A DNA stretch of 22,238 nucleotides from Anaerolineaceae bacterium UBA4799 (GCA_002402725.1 DHGL01000039.1:1103-23340); one strand, 5' to 3'. Shown: positions 1 to 7,114, counted from the first letter of the stretch. The notes: generated by a model not told the origin, from the sequence alone. Program-made: numbers and translations.

Positions 1-53
1 ACTTCAAGTTGGATGACGGTCGCGTCATCCGGCAGGTAAAGCAGGCGGGTCAT
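1..53 (-). CDS. 5' end of an unidentified gene (cut by left edge)
   Basis: An ATG at 53 on the minus strand opens a frame that stays open to the window edge and encodes MTRLLYLPDDATVIQLE. A GGAG Shine-Dalgarno core lies 6 nt before the ATG. A consensus-like promoter (TTGACA, 16 bp, TAAAAT) sits about 60-90 nt upstream, with a palindromic operator over the expected start site. These signals make this a real gene start although only 17 codons are visible. The N-terminus faintly recalls alanyl-tRNA editing (AlaX-like) proteins, which often begin with a similar leucine/tyrosine strand, but 17 residues cannot decide this. The product is unassigned. Confidence 0.6.
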   Translation of the reverse strand, partial: MTRLLYLPDDATVIQLE

Positions 54-95
54 GCGGGTCTCCGGTGGGGTGGTCTACAGGTAACATCAAAAAAC

Positions 96-111
96 CAGAA
101 CATATGTTCTG
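96..111. promoter_or_regulatory. 16-bp perfect palindrome, LexA-like operator
   Basis: CAGAACATATGTTCTG is a perfect palindrome. Its core GAACATATGTTC fits the Gram-positive-type LexA box pattern GAAC-RNRY-GTTC. It begins 2 bp after the -10 hexamer of the minus-strand promoter at 114-141, so a bound repressor would cover the transcription start of the gene beginning at 53. The palindrome and its position are seen directly. The assignment to LexA is inference, because other helix-turn-helix repressors bind similar dyads. Confidence 0.6.
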
Positions 112-113
112 TT

Positions 114-141
114 ATTTTACAGGAGAATTGGGAAGTGTCAA
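114..141 (-). promoter_or_regulatory. Sigma-70-type promoter for the left-edge gene
   Basis: Read on the minus strand, TTGACA (141-136) is followed by a 16-bp spacer and TAAAAT (119-114). The -35 is a perfect consensus match and the -10 matches 5 of 6. The start would fall at about 105-108, inside the palindrome at 96-111. The promoter lies in the 94-bp gap between the end of the YfcC-family gene (148) and the ATG at 53, and indicates that the left-edge gene is transcribed independently. Confidence 0.7.
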
Positions 142-147
142 GAGGTC

Positions 148-1596
148 TTAGAAAGGTCCAAACCCTATCAGGCTGCCAATCCATAAAAAGAACACCACCA
201 GGGGGATGATCAGCAGCCATAGTTTCGCGGTAAAGCGCATCCATTTGCCGTAACTGACCGATGCCAGCCCGATACTGATGAGCAGGATGGCGTTGGTGGG
301 ATAGGCCAGGTTGGTGAAGCCGTCGCCGAAGCAGTAGGCGCTGACAGTGAGCTGGCGTGTCACGCCCACCAGGTCAGCCAGCGGGATTAAAATGGGCATC
401 ATCAGCACTGCTTTAGCACCGGCGGATGCCACGAAAAACTCCACAACCAGCGCCAGCAGGAAGATGATGAGCACCGCGGCCAGAGGGGAGGTGCCCTCAA
501 GCAGGTTTGACCCCCGGTACAACAGGGTGTCGATGACCTTGCCGTTTGAGACGATATGCTTGGTGCTGGCGGCCATCAGAATGAGCGGGATGCCCGGTGC
601 CAGACCCAGGACACCTTCTTTAAGCGCGCGGCCGATGAGTTTTACTGAGCTGCCGGATACAAACCCACTCACCAGCCCACCAATGAAGAACAACAGGCCA
701 ACCAGCGGCAGGGTGTAATCAGAGATGGCAGGAACAAAAGGGCCGGTCAGCAGTACTGCCAGGATGAGCAGCACGAAAAGGCCGAACACCAGCGCCGCCC
801 TGCCTACCCTGGGGTTGCTTTCCGTGGGTTCCAGGTCAAAGTGTTTATTACGTGTGTTCTTTGCCTGGTCCTCATTATAGATGAGCGAGGAAGTCGGGTC
901 GCGGTCAATGCGGCGCGCGTACGAGAGCAGGAACCAGGCCAGTGCAGCGTAGAAAACGATGAACACAGGAATGCGCAGCAACGCGCCTGAGAACAGCGGC
1001 AGCCCCGCCAGTTTTTGTGCCACCCCGATGGTGAATGGGTTGGTAATGGCTGCTGAAAAACCAATATTGGTTGCCAGTACGCTCATGCCCAGACCCACCA
1101 GTGCGTCCCAGCCCAGCGAGTAAGAAAGCGCGATCAATAAGGGCACCAGCGGAATGATCTCTTCCAGCAGTCCGAAAAAACCGCCCAGCAGCATGAAAAA
1201 CAGCGATACCACCAGCAACAGCAGGTAACGCCGCGCGCGAAAGCGCCTGACGATCTTCCCCAGCAAGGCTGTGAGGATGCCGCTCGTTTCCAGCACCGCG
1301 AAGGCCCCACTGACCAGCATGATGAAGACGATGATGGTGATGATGATCAGGCTGTCCTCACCCCACAACACCTCCACGGGTGCAGTAAACCAACGCCAGA
1401 CCGGGTACGCCGGGCGGTCGATGACTTGGTAGGAAGCAGGGTCGATAAGGCTGCGCCCCTCAGCCTGGTAGCGCTCGTAGCTGCCAGCGGGGATGACGCG
1501 GGTGAGAATACCAGCGGCGATCATCAACACCAGCAGGATGAGGGCGGATTGGATGAAGGCTTTGGTACTGATCTGTGCTCCGGCTTTTGGCTCCAT
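148..1596 (-). CDS. YfcC-family membrane carrier (DcuC-like superfamily)
   Basis: A 482-residue polytopic membrane protein. The first membrane segment spans about residues 14-34 and runs into the VIPAGSY motif (34-40) that is typical of the YfcC / C4-dicarboxylate anaerobic carrier family (DcuC superfamily, Pfam PF03606). About a dozen hydrophobic segments follow, with a cytoplasmic charged linker near residues 226-258 dividing two halves. Family members are secondary carriers in the inner membrane and are thought to move carboxylates, amino acids or peptides. The substrate cannot be read from sequence. Length is normal for the family (about 460-500). The ATG has AAGGAAA upstream as a weak ribosome site, and a TTGACA-17-TACACT promoter precedes it. 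The gene is monocistronic, divergent from the YgjP-like gene. Confidence 0.85.
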   Translation of the reverse strand: MEPKAGAQISTKAFIQSALILLVLMIAAGILTRVIPAGSYERYQAEGRSLIDPASYQVIDRPAYPVWRWFTAPVEVLWGEDSLIIITIIVFIMLVSGAFAVLETSGILTALLGKIVRRFRARRYLLLLVVSLFFMLLGGFFGLLEEIIPLVPLLIALSYSLGWDALVGLGMSVLATNIGFSAAITNPFTIGVAQKLAGLPLFSGALLRIPVFIVFYAALAWFLLSYARRIDRDPTSSLIYNEDQAKNTRNKHFDLEPTESNPRVGRAALVFGLFVLLILAVLLTGPFVPAISDYTLPLVGLLFFIGGLVSGFVSGSSVKLIGRALKEGVLGLAPGIPLILMAASTKHIVSNGKVIDTLLYRGSNLLEGTSPLAAVLIIFLLALVVEFFVASAGAKAVLMMPILIPLADLVGVTRQLTVSAYCFGDGFTNLAYPTNAILLISIGLASVSYGKWMRFTAKLWLLIIPLVVFFLWIGSLIGFGPF

Positions 1597-1631
1597 AGGG
1601 TGCTTTCCTTGTATCGCTCAAGTTTCTTATA

Positions 1632-1660
1632 AGTGTAGACCGGGTGACGACCTGTGTCAA
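1632..1660 (-). promoter_or_regulatory. Promoter of the YfcC-family gene
   Basis: On the minus strand TTGACA (1660-1655) is separated by 17 bp from TACACT (1637-1632). The -35 is perfect and the -10 matches 4 of 6. Predicted transcription starts near 1625, giving a leader of about 30 nt before the ATG at 1596. The -35 box is framed by an inverted repeat, GACCTG (1649-1654) and CAGGTC (1667-1672), which could be an operator. Confidence 0.6.
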
Positions 1661-1720
1661 ATTTTCCAGGTCAGCACCTTGTGAGGGGGTCAGCAATTTT
1701 GAGAGGGTCAAGAAAATGCT

Positions 1721-1749
1721 TTTACCAGATTTCAAAGCGCTGGTATGAT
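1721..1749 (+). promoter_or_regulatory. Promoter of the YgjP-like gene with extended -10
   Basis: TTTACC (1721-1726), a 17-bp spacer and TATGAT (1744-1749). The -10 is preceded by TGG, an extended -10 element. Transcription would start near 1756-1757, only about 4 nt before the ATG at 1761. No Shine-Dalgarno sequence precedes that ATG, so the mRNA is probably leaderless or nearly so. Confidence 0.55.
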
Positions 1750-1760
1750 TATGCCTGTAC

Positions 1761-2492
1761 ATGACTGAATCCATGGAAGCCATCATCAGTATCTCCGGGC
1801 GCCGCGTGCCTTACCGCATTGTGCGCTCGCTTCGCGCAAAACGGTTGCGCGTAACCGTAAAAGAAGGTCAGGTGACGGTAACCCTGCCCAAAGGCGTTCA
1901 CATGAGCGAAGCGGAGCGGCTGCTGCAGCAGCACGGCGCCTGGCTGCTCAAACACCTGGACGCACCCGCACGCAGAAAAAAGCCAGTGCCGACCCTGCCC
2001 CTGGATGTGGTCCTGCTGCGCGGAGAGGCAACCCATATCCAGGTAGTGGAAGAACCCGGTAGACTTGCGCGCATGCGCGTGGAAGAGAAAGCCGGTCGCT
2101 TGCTGGTACGGGTACCTGCCGGCACGCGTGAGCCGCCGCGGAGGCTGGTGGTGCCGTGGCTCAAGGCGCAGGCACGCAGCAGCCTCGAAGCGGCTGTCAG
2201 GCGGCAGGCGGCGCGCATGGGGGTCAGTTATAAAAGCATTTCCATTCGCGATCAATGCACGCGCTGGGGCAGCTGCTCGAGCCAGGGCTCGCTTTCTTTC
2301 AACTGGCGTCTGGTGATGGCGCAGCCCGCGGTGCTGGAATACGTGGTGGTGCACGAGCTGGCACACCGCAAACAGCAGAATCACTCAAAGGCGTTCTGGC
2401 AGGTGGTGGCGCAGTACTTCCCGGAATACAAGGCAGCCCGGGCCTGGCTGCGCGCGAATTCCGCGCTGCTGCGCCCGGAAGACACAACATAA
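1761..2492 (+). CDS. YgjP-like zinc metallopeptidase-domain protein (M48-type, DUF45)
   Basis: A 243-residue soluble protein. The C-terminal half carries the YgjP-like metallopeptidase domain (PF01863): the family motif RDQCTRWGSCSS near residues 168-179, then HELAH with His198, Glu199 and His202, and a third likely zinc ligand His208 in NHSKAFW. The N-terminal half is the usual beta-rich YgjP N-domain with an SLRAKRLRVTV strand. Length is normal for the family (about 230-250). Members are predicted cytosolic metalloproteases of unknown substrate, often found near restriction or housekeeping genes. It is followed by the acetyltransferase gene after 26 bp, which has its own -10 hexamer. The start is the ATG just downstream of an extended -10 promoter. 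All catalytic residues are present. Confidence 0.88.
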   Translation: MTESMEAIISISGRRVPYRIVRSLRAKRLRVTVKEGQVTVTLPKGVHMSEAERLLQQHGAWLLKHLDAPARRKKPVPTLPLDVVLLRGEATHIQVVEEPGRLARMRVEEKAGRLLVRVPAGTREPPRRLVVPWLKAQARSSLEAAVRRQAARMGVSYKSISIRDQCTRWGSCSSQGSLSFNWRLVMAQPAVLEYVVVHELAHRKQQNHSKAFWQVVAQYFPEYKAARAWLRANSALLRPEDTT

Positions 2493-2505
2493 ACCCCGAA
2501 AAAGG

Positions 2506-2511
2506 TATAAT
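2506..2511 (+). promoter_or_regulatory. Consensus -10 box directly before the acetyltransferase ATG
   Basis: A perfect TATAAT in the context AAAGGTATAAT lies between the stop of the YgjP-like gene and the ATG at 2519. Seven nucleotides separate the hexamer from the ATG, so transcription should begin at or next to the A of the start codon. No good -35 is seen. The same AAAGGTATAAT string precedes the metallopeptidase gene at 15778. This predicts a leaderless transcript. Confidence 0.5.
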
Positions 2512-2518
2512 AAGTTCA

Positions 2519-3538
2519 ATGGATTTCACGATTCACACCGAATTTCCTTACGAAATGGCAACAGAATGGAACGCGCTGCTGGCCGATAGCGCCACGCATG
2601 TGCCTTTTTTACGCTGCGAGTACCTGGCGGATTGGTGGGCGACGCGGGGCGGGGGCGAATGGCCGGACGATTCCCTGCTGACCATCATCAGCGCGCGCGA
2701 AGCCGGACGGCTCATTGGCATCGCGCCGTTCTTCATCGCCTCGCACGAGGATAAGAAACAACTGCTGCTGTTGGGCAGCATTGAAATCAGCGATTACCTC
2801 GATGTTATCTGCCGCGCTGAAGAAACAAGCAGCTTCCTTTTGGAACTCTTGAAGTTTATCCAGGAGCATTTTGTCTCAGCTGGCAGCGTTTCAGGGATCG
2901 ATCTGTACAACATCATGGAGGATTCCCCGACTCTGGAGGCGCTCGCGACCTCCGCAAAAACGCTGGACCTGGAGTTGCACATCCGCAAACTGCAGCACTC
3001 GCCCTATATCCCGCTTCCTGGAGACTGGGGTGCTTACCTGGAAGGGCTCGAAAAAAAGCAACGCCACGAAATCCGCCGGAAAATGCGCCGCGCCACCGAG
3101 GGTGAAGCACAGGTTGCCCTTTACTTTACGGAGGACGAAGGAAAACTCGAAGATGACATGGAAGATTTTCTGGAGTTGATGGCGCAGGACGAAGTCAAGG
3201 CGGATTTCCTCTCGCCGCTGATGCGCGAACAGATGAAATCCATGATGCGCTGCGCCTTTACGCAGGGTTGCCTGCAGCTGGCTTTCCTCGAAATCGGCGG
3301 ACAGAAAGCGGCTGCCTACCTGAGCTTTGACTTTCTCAACCGCATCTGGGTATACAACTCTGGCCTCGACCGGCGCTATATGGAATATTCGCCAGGCTGG
3401 GTGCTCTTGGGGCATCTGCTGAAATGGGCTAACGAGCACAAGCGCGAAGAATTTGATTTCATGCGCGGCAACGAGGAATACAAGTATAAATTCGGCGCGT
3501 TGGACCGCTTTGTGATGCGCGCCAGTATTAAATGCTAA
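2519..3538 (+). CDS. BioF2/FemAB-like GNAT acetyltransferase
   Basis: A 339-residue protein of the GNAT superfamily group containing BioF2-like/CelD-like and FemAB-like proteins (PF13480, Acetyltransf_6). Recognisable parts are the basic segment KKQRHEIRRKMRRA near residues 178-191, and the late core strand AYLSFDFLNRIWVYNSG followed by YSPGWVLL and FDFMRGNEEYKYKFGA near the C-terminus. These proteins transfer acyl or aminoacyl groups, often in surface polysaccharide or peptidoglycan modification; the substrate here is unknown. The start is the ATG 7 nt after a TATAAT. The frame is open further upstream, but that part overlaps the YgjP-like gene in another frame and encodes low-complexity Gly/Ala-rich sequence, so it was not used. 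The gene ends just before a strong terminator. Confidence 0.82.
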   Translation: MDFTIHTEFPYEMATEWNALLADSATHVPFLRCEYLADWWATRGGGEWPDDSLLTIISAREAGRLIGIAPFFIASHEDKKQLLLLGSIEISDYLDVICRAEETSSFLLELLKFIQEHFVSAGSVSGIDLYNIMEDSPTLEALATSAKTLDLELHIRKLQHSPYIPLPGDWGAYLEGLEKKQRHEIRRKMRRATEGEAQVALYFTEDEGKLEDDMEDFLELMAQDEVKADFLSPLMREQMKSMMRCAFTQGCLQLAFLEIGGQKAAAYLSFDFLNRIWVYNSGLDRRYMEYSPGWVLLGHLLKWANEHKREEFDFMRGNEEYKYKFGALDRFVMRASIKC

Positions 3539-3554
3539 TAATTGCACATAACCA

Positions 3555-3581
3555 AAAACGGGTGCCGCCGGCACCCGTTTT
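3555..3581. terminator. Bidirectional rho-independent terminator
   Basis: A perfect 12-bp stem: AAAACGGGTGCC (3555-3566), loop GCC, then its complement (3570-3581). The stem has A residues on one side and T residues on the other, so it can end transcription in both directions. It lies between the convergent ends of the acetyltransferase (3538) and the M20 peptidase (3602). Confidence 0.9.
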
Positions 3582-3601
3582 CTGTCTCGGACCATAGGAT
3601 C

Positions 3602-5080
3602 TTACATCTGCCCGCTTGACCAACGCTGAATGAGACGGTGGAAGAAAACAACCATCGTGTGCATGTTTTCCAACGAAATGCGTTCGTTAATCCCATGAAC
3701 GCGGTCGAGGTCATTTTTGTGCATCAGGATGGGAGAAAACCGGTACACGCGGGAAGAGATGGCGTGATAATTGCGCGCGTCAGTAGCACCGAGCATGTTG
3801 CTTGGAGCGCAGGCGGTACCCGGGAATAACTCTTTGACCACGCTGACGATGTGCAGGTAGGCGGGGGTATCGGTAGGTGAAATGGGGGATGGCTCCCAGG
3901 CGTATTCAGGGATCGGTTCGATACGCACGCGGCTGTCGTTGACCACGGAACGGACCCTCTCCAATACCTCGGCTACGGAATCACCGGGCAGAAGCCTGAA
4001 GTTAACCACGGCTTCGGCATGCGTCGGCAGTACGTTATCCTTCACACCACCGTGGAACAGCGTGGGCGCGGTGGTGGTGTGAATGGCGGCGGCAGTTTCC
4101 GTTTCGGCCGCCAACTGGCGTCGCACCAGCCCGCCAAATAACCACAGGTTGGCAAAGGCCACCTGCAGCAGCCTGGGGGCAGCCGGGCTCAGACCTCTGA
4201 ACATTGGCAGCACGGCGTTCAGGTGGTAGGGGAAGGGATGGGCTTGCAGGCGGTCAATGGCGCGCGCCAGAATGCCGATGGCGGTTTCAGGGGCGGGCGT
4301 GGAGGAATGACCACCACTGGCTTCCACGGTGAATTTGAGTGAGAGGTAGCCTTTTTCAGCCACGGCGATGGGCGCGGTGTGACCTTTGAAGCCGGGCAGC
4401 ACGCCTTCCAGCACTGAATTGCCCTCATCAAGAACGGCATGTACGCGCACGCCTTTTTCTTTTAAGTGCCTGACGATCGCCGGCGCGCCGTGCCCCAACA
4501 CCTCTTCATCATGAGAAAAAGAAAGCAACACTGTTCTTTCAGGTTGGAAGCCCTGTTCCAGCAGGTGTTCGACCGCTTCCATTACAGCGATCAGTTGATT
4601 CTTAATGTCCAGGCTGCCCCTGCCCCAGATGAAGCCATCCGCGATGCGACCGGAGAATGGCGGATGGGTCCATTTCTCAAGCGTGTGCTCGTCAGCGGGC
4701 ACCACATCCTGGTGCGCCATAAAGACCACGGGGTTAAGGGCGGGGTTGCTGCCTTGCCAGGTGTAGAGCAGGCTATGGCTCTCCAGAACTTCGCGGGTGA
4801 GCGTTGCGTGAAGGCGCGGGTAGGTACGTTCCAGCAGACCATGCAGCTTGTCGAAGTTTTCCGCGCGGTTCTGTCCTGGGTCTTCATATGAAATAGTTTC
4901 CACCTGTATCGCCGCCGAAAGATGTTCCGCAATTTTTTGGGTGTCTAATTGCGGGTCGGGGAGCTTGGATTTGAACAGTGAGGTTTTTTCACCCCCGGCA
5001 CGGACGAACATCACCGTGCGCACCGTGATGATAACCGCGAGGATGAGAATCAGAGCCAGCAGATAAAGGACGAATTCCAT
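3602..5080 (-). CDS. Membrane-anchored M20-family metallopeptidase (CPS1/PM20D1-like)
   Basis: A 492-residue M20 dipeptidase/deacylase-family protein. Residues about 3-26 form a membrane anchor, followed by the catalytic domain. Metal and catalytic residues of M20 are visible: His123 and Asp125 in MAHQDVVP, Asp158 in GRGSLDIK, the Glu192-Glu193 pair in HDEEVLGHGA, Asp218 in VLDEGN, and a final His in VHGINERIS. The dimerisation lid follows GGHSSTP. The arrangement and the ATDARNYH motif resemble yeast carboxypeptidase S and vertebrate PM20D1, so hydrolysis of N-acyl amino acids or peptides is plausible. The start chosen is the ATG at 5080, which has AGAGGTG 4 nt upstream. An ATG at 5125 would add 15 residues without such a site. 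Confidence 0.87.
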   Translation of the reverse strand: MEFVLYLLALILILAVIITVRTVMFVRAGGEKTSLFKSKLPDPQLDTQKIAEHLSAAIQVETISYEDPGQNRAENFDKLHGLLERTYPRLHATLTREVLESHSLLYTWQGSNPALNPVVFMAHQDVVPADEHTLEKWTHPPFSGRIADGFIWGRGSLDIKNQLIAVMEAVEHLLEQGFQPERTVLLSFSHDEEVLGHGAPAIVRHLKEKGVRVHAVLDEGNSVLEGVLPGFKGHTAPIAVAEKGYLSLKFTVEASGGHSSTPAPETAIGILARAIDRLQAHPFPYHLNAVLPMFRGLSPAAPRLLQVAFANLWLFGGLVRRQLAAETETAAAIHTTTAPTLFHGGVKDNVLPTHAEAVVNFRLLPGDSVAEVLERVRSVVNDSRVRIEPIPEYAWEPSPISPTDTPAYLHIVSVVKELFPGTACAPSNMLGATDARNYHAISSRVYRFSPILMHKNDLDRVHGINERISLENMHTMVVFFHRLIQRWSSGQM

Positions 5081-5177
5081 GAGCACCTCTTGTGTAACAA
5101 CTTGATTTAATACTACATGGAGCAACCGCGAACTGTGCTGTGATTATCGGAAGTCAAAAAATGTGTTTTCTGAGTAA

Positions 5178-5208
5178 AGAACCCGGGCGGTTCAACCCGC
5201 CGGGTTCT
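5178..5208 (-). terminator. Terminator hairpin after the CBS-domain gene
   Basis: AGAACCCGG (5178-5186), a bulged G, CGG, loop TTCAAC, CCG and CCGGGTTCT (5200-5208) form a 12-bp stem with one bulge. It lies 20 bp beyond the stop of the minus-strand CBS gene. The downstream T tract on that strand is short, so termination may be partial and the M20 gene may be read through. Confidence 0.65.
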
Positions 5209-5228
5209 ATGCGTTTCAGATCAGTCAT

Positions 5229-5669
5229 TTACAGCTTAATCTCGCTGCCCAGGATGAAGTTTTCCAGACCCTTAATGAGCGATTCTTTATCCTGCAGCAT
5301 GGAGGTAACCACATCACCTATTGAAATGACGCCAACGACTTTACCCTTGTCCAACACCGGCAGATGGCGGATGTGCTTGTCAGACATCTGCGCCATGCAG
5401 GCATCGGTTGATTGCTCGGGTTGGACGTAATAAACCTTCTCGGTCATTACCCGTTGCACAGGGGTGTGTTCGTGATTGCCCTTGAGAATGCCGCGCCAGG
5501 CGTAGTCACGCTCAGAGAAGATGCCCACCACTTTTTCATCCTGCATTACCAGCACGGATCCGATCTTCTTCTCGCTCATCAGTTTCAAACAATCAATGAT
5601 GGACGTCTCGGGTGAGACCGAGTAAACCTGGGAGCCTTTCTTTTTGAGAATGGATGCTACTGTAGCCAT
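5229..5669 (-). CDS. Two-CBS-domain protein
   Basis: A 146-residue soluble protein made of a pair of CBS domains (about residues 8-62 and 74-127), with no fused enzyme or channel. Typical features are the CLKLMSEKKIGSVLVMQDEKVVG core of the first repeat and HIRHLPVLDKGKVVGVISIGDVV of the second; the second has the GVISIGD signature near the nucleotide-binding cleft. Stand-alone CBS pairs bind adenine nucleotides such as AMP, ATP or SAM and act as energy or signal sensors. The partner here is unknown. The ATG is well supported by GGAGGT 4 nt upstream, and a good promoter lies upstream. It is divergent from the Ig-domain lipoprotein gene. Confidence 0.9.
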   Translation of the reverse strand: MATVASILKKKGSQVYSVSPETSIIDCLKLMSEKKIGSVLVMQDEKVVGIFSERDYAWRGILKGNHEHTPVQRVMTEKVYYVQPEQSTDACMAQMSDKHIRHLPVLDKGKVVGVISIGDVVTSMLQDKESLIKGLENFILGSEIKL

Positions 5670-5710
5670 ATTTACCTCCGTTATGCGTCGACTTGTTGAT
5701 TCGTTCGTTA

Positions 5711-5740
5711 ATAATAGCCTAATCCTGAATGACTTGTCAA
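5711..5740 (-). promoter_or_regulatory. Promoter of the CBS-domain gene
   Basis: On the minus strand a perfect TTGACA (5740-5735), an 18-bp spacer and TATTAT (5716-5711, 5 of 6). The predicted start is near 5704, giving a leader of about 35 nt that carries GGAGGT before the ATG. The leader begins within TTCGTTCGT (5700-5708), whose inverted copy ACGAACGAA lies at 5778-5786. Confidence 0.7.
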
Positions 5741-5747
5741 TGACAGC

Positions 5748-5771
5748 AACCTGAAAACCTGAAAACCTGTT
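5748..5771. repeat. 8-bp tandem repeat in a divergent intergenic region
   Basis: AACCTGAA, AACCTGAA and AACCTGTT follow one another directly between the CBS gene and the Ig-domain lipoprotein gene. The period of 8 bp is not a full helical turn. The repeat lies just upstream of the CBS -35 box and may be a regulator site or simple slippage. Confidence 0.5.
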
Positions 5772-5816
5772 TTGCAGACGAACGAACTCCAGTGATTCAT
5801 CTGCTGGATATCTCTG

Positions 5817-5853
5817 TATAATGAATAGCAGGAAGCCTGATAAAAGAGGAGGT
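5817..5853 (+). promoter_or_regulatory. -10 box and ribosome site of the Ig-domain lipoprotein gene
   Basis: TATAAT at 5817-5822 is preceded by only a weak -35. The leader of about 30 nt carries AGAGGAGGT (5845-5853), a strong Shine-Dalgarno sequence 4 nt from the ATG at 5858. This fixes the start of the lipoprotein gene. Confidence 0.6.
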
Positions 5854-5857
5854 AGAA

Positions 5858-7042
5858 ATGTCCACCCGTTTCTTAAAAATCATGCTCTTTGCACTGGTTG
5901 CCCTGCTGCTGGTTTCATGTGGCAATACTCCCACCATAAGTTCAGAAGACAGAATCAATACCTCCGTGGCGCAGACGGTGGCAGTGGCGCAACCCCCCGG
6001 TGTACAACTTCCGACGCAGGGCGCGGTGCTGCCGACCAACACAGCCCCGGCCCCGGTTGAGCAGGCAACTTTAACGCCAGTGCCGTTACCCACCCTGGCG
6101 CCTCTAACACCCACGTTCACCGCCAGCCCCACGCCTGATACCTGCAACCAGGCGAAATGGGTCCAGGATGTGACCATCCCCGACGGCACCAAGATTTCTC
6201 CAAACTCAACCTTCACCAAGACGTGGCGCATTCAGAACACCGGCACCTGCACTTGGAACACGGCCTACGCGGTGGTGTATGATAGCGGTTACAGCAGCGG
6301 CGCGCCATCTGCCACGCAGTTTCCCTCCAATGTCCCGCCGGGCGGGACGGTGGATGTTTCAGTGGTCATCACCGCTCCCGCGACGAACGGTGATTACACC
6401 TGGAGGTTCATGCTGCGCAGTGACACCGGGCGTATCTTCGGTTTCGGCACCGGGTACGCTTACCCGATAACCGCGGTGATCAAAGTTGAGCCGGTCACTC
6501 TGCTGCCTCTGCTGCCGCCGGGGAATGTACAGATCATGCCACTTGAAGACAAGATATACGATTTCGCGGCCAATTACTGTTCAGCTTCGTGGACTTCGAT
6601 CTATGGCCCGCTGGATTGCCCGGGTGACATGTCTGATTCTCAGGGTTTTGTCAAACGCGATGATGACCCGAAACTGCAAGATGGTAAGACGTACAGTGAA
6701 AAGGCAATTTTCTCGCACCCGGCTTTTGATGACGACGGCGTTATCCGCGGTAATTTCCCCGCCATCATGATCGATGATGATTACCGCCTGCGCGCGGTGC
6801 TTGGCTGTACTTACAACAAGGATAACTGCAATGTGCGTTTCACCATCAGTTACAAGGCGGGAGGTGATCCCTGGGAACAACTCGGCACCTGGGTGGTGGA
6901 TTACAACGATGATCCGGTAAGACTGGATATTGACCTGTCCTTCCTGGACGGCAAAAATGTAGCCTTCGGGCTGGTGGTTGCTGCCAATGGATCGGCAACC
7001 CAGGATTGGGCGCATTGGGTAAGCCCAAGGATCATCAAGTAA
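5858..7042 (+). CDS. Lipoprotein with NBR1-type Ig-like domain
   Basis: A 394-residue exported lipoprotein. The signal peptide ends in the lipobox LLVSC with Cys21. Residues 22-95 form a Thr/Pro/Ala-rich stalk. Residues about 96-209 match the Ig-like domain first described in NBR1 (PF16158): KWVQDVTIPDG, then FTKTWRIQNTGTCTW, then VPPGGTVDVSV and the final TWRF-L-RSDTGRIFGFG. This domain is common in Chloroflexota surface proteins and probably mediates protein or glycan contacts. The remaining C-terminal part (about 215-394) is Asp-rich, with four Cys likely paired, and looks like a beta-sandwich. I do not recognise it. The gene is followed after 72 bp by the YabE-like gene, which has its own promoter. 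Cell-surface location is well supported; the precise role is unknown. Confidence 0.85.
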   Translation: MSTRFLKIMLFALVALLLVSCGNTPTISSEDRINTSVAQTVAVAQPPGVQLPTQGAVLPTNTAPAPVEQATLTPVPLPTLAPLTPTFTASPTPDTCNQAKWVQDVTIPDGTKISPNSTFTKTWRIQNTGTCTWNTAYAVVYDSGYSSGAPSATQFPSNVPPGGTVDVSVVITAPATNGDYTWRFMLRSDTGRIFGFGTGYAYPITAVIKVEPVTLLPLLPPGNVQIMPLEDKIYDFAANYCSASWTSIYGPLDCPGDMSDSQGFVKRDDDPKLQDGKTYSEKAIFSHPAFDDDGVIRGNFPAIMIDDDYRLRAVLGCTYNKDNCNVRFTISYKAGGDPWEQLGTWVVDYNDDPVRLDIDLSFLDGKNVAFGLVVAANGSATQDWAHWVSPRIIK

Positions 7043-7098
7043 CCGATATTTTAGATTACATCTGGAACAACGCCTGCCAGTGGTCAGCGGGTTTTATC

Positions 7099-7107
7099 TG
7101 TTAGAAT
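7099..7107 (+). promoter_or_regulatory. Extended -10 promoter directly before the YabE-like gene
   Basis: TGTTAGAAT is an extended -10 (TG, one base, TAGAAT). The hexamer ends at 7107 and the ATG begins at 7115, so transcription should start at the ATG. No Shine-Dalgarno is present, again indicating a leaderless mRNA. It would drive the YabE-like gene together with rsmA. Confidence 0.5.
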
Positions 7108-7114
7108 TCTCAGC

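Noticed and set aside
1749..2384. Long open frame opposite the YgjP-like gene
   Set aside because: It is His/Arg/Ala-rich, antisense to a gene with intact HELAH motif, and has no supporting signals.
2255..2518. In-frame upstream extension of the acetyltransferase gene
   Set aside because: It overlaps the YgjP-like gene in another frame, encodes Gly/Ala-rich low-complexity sequence, and a -10 box lies 7 nt before the ATG at 2519.
5081..5125. Longer start for the M20 peptidase
   Set aside because: The ATG at 5080 has AGAGGTG at good spacing and begins right at the membrane anchor; the upstream ATG has no ribosome site.
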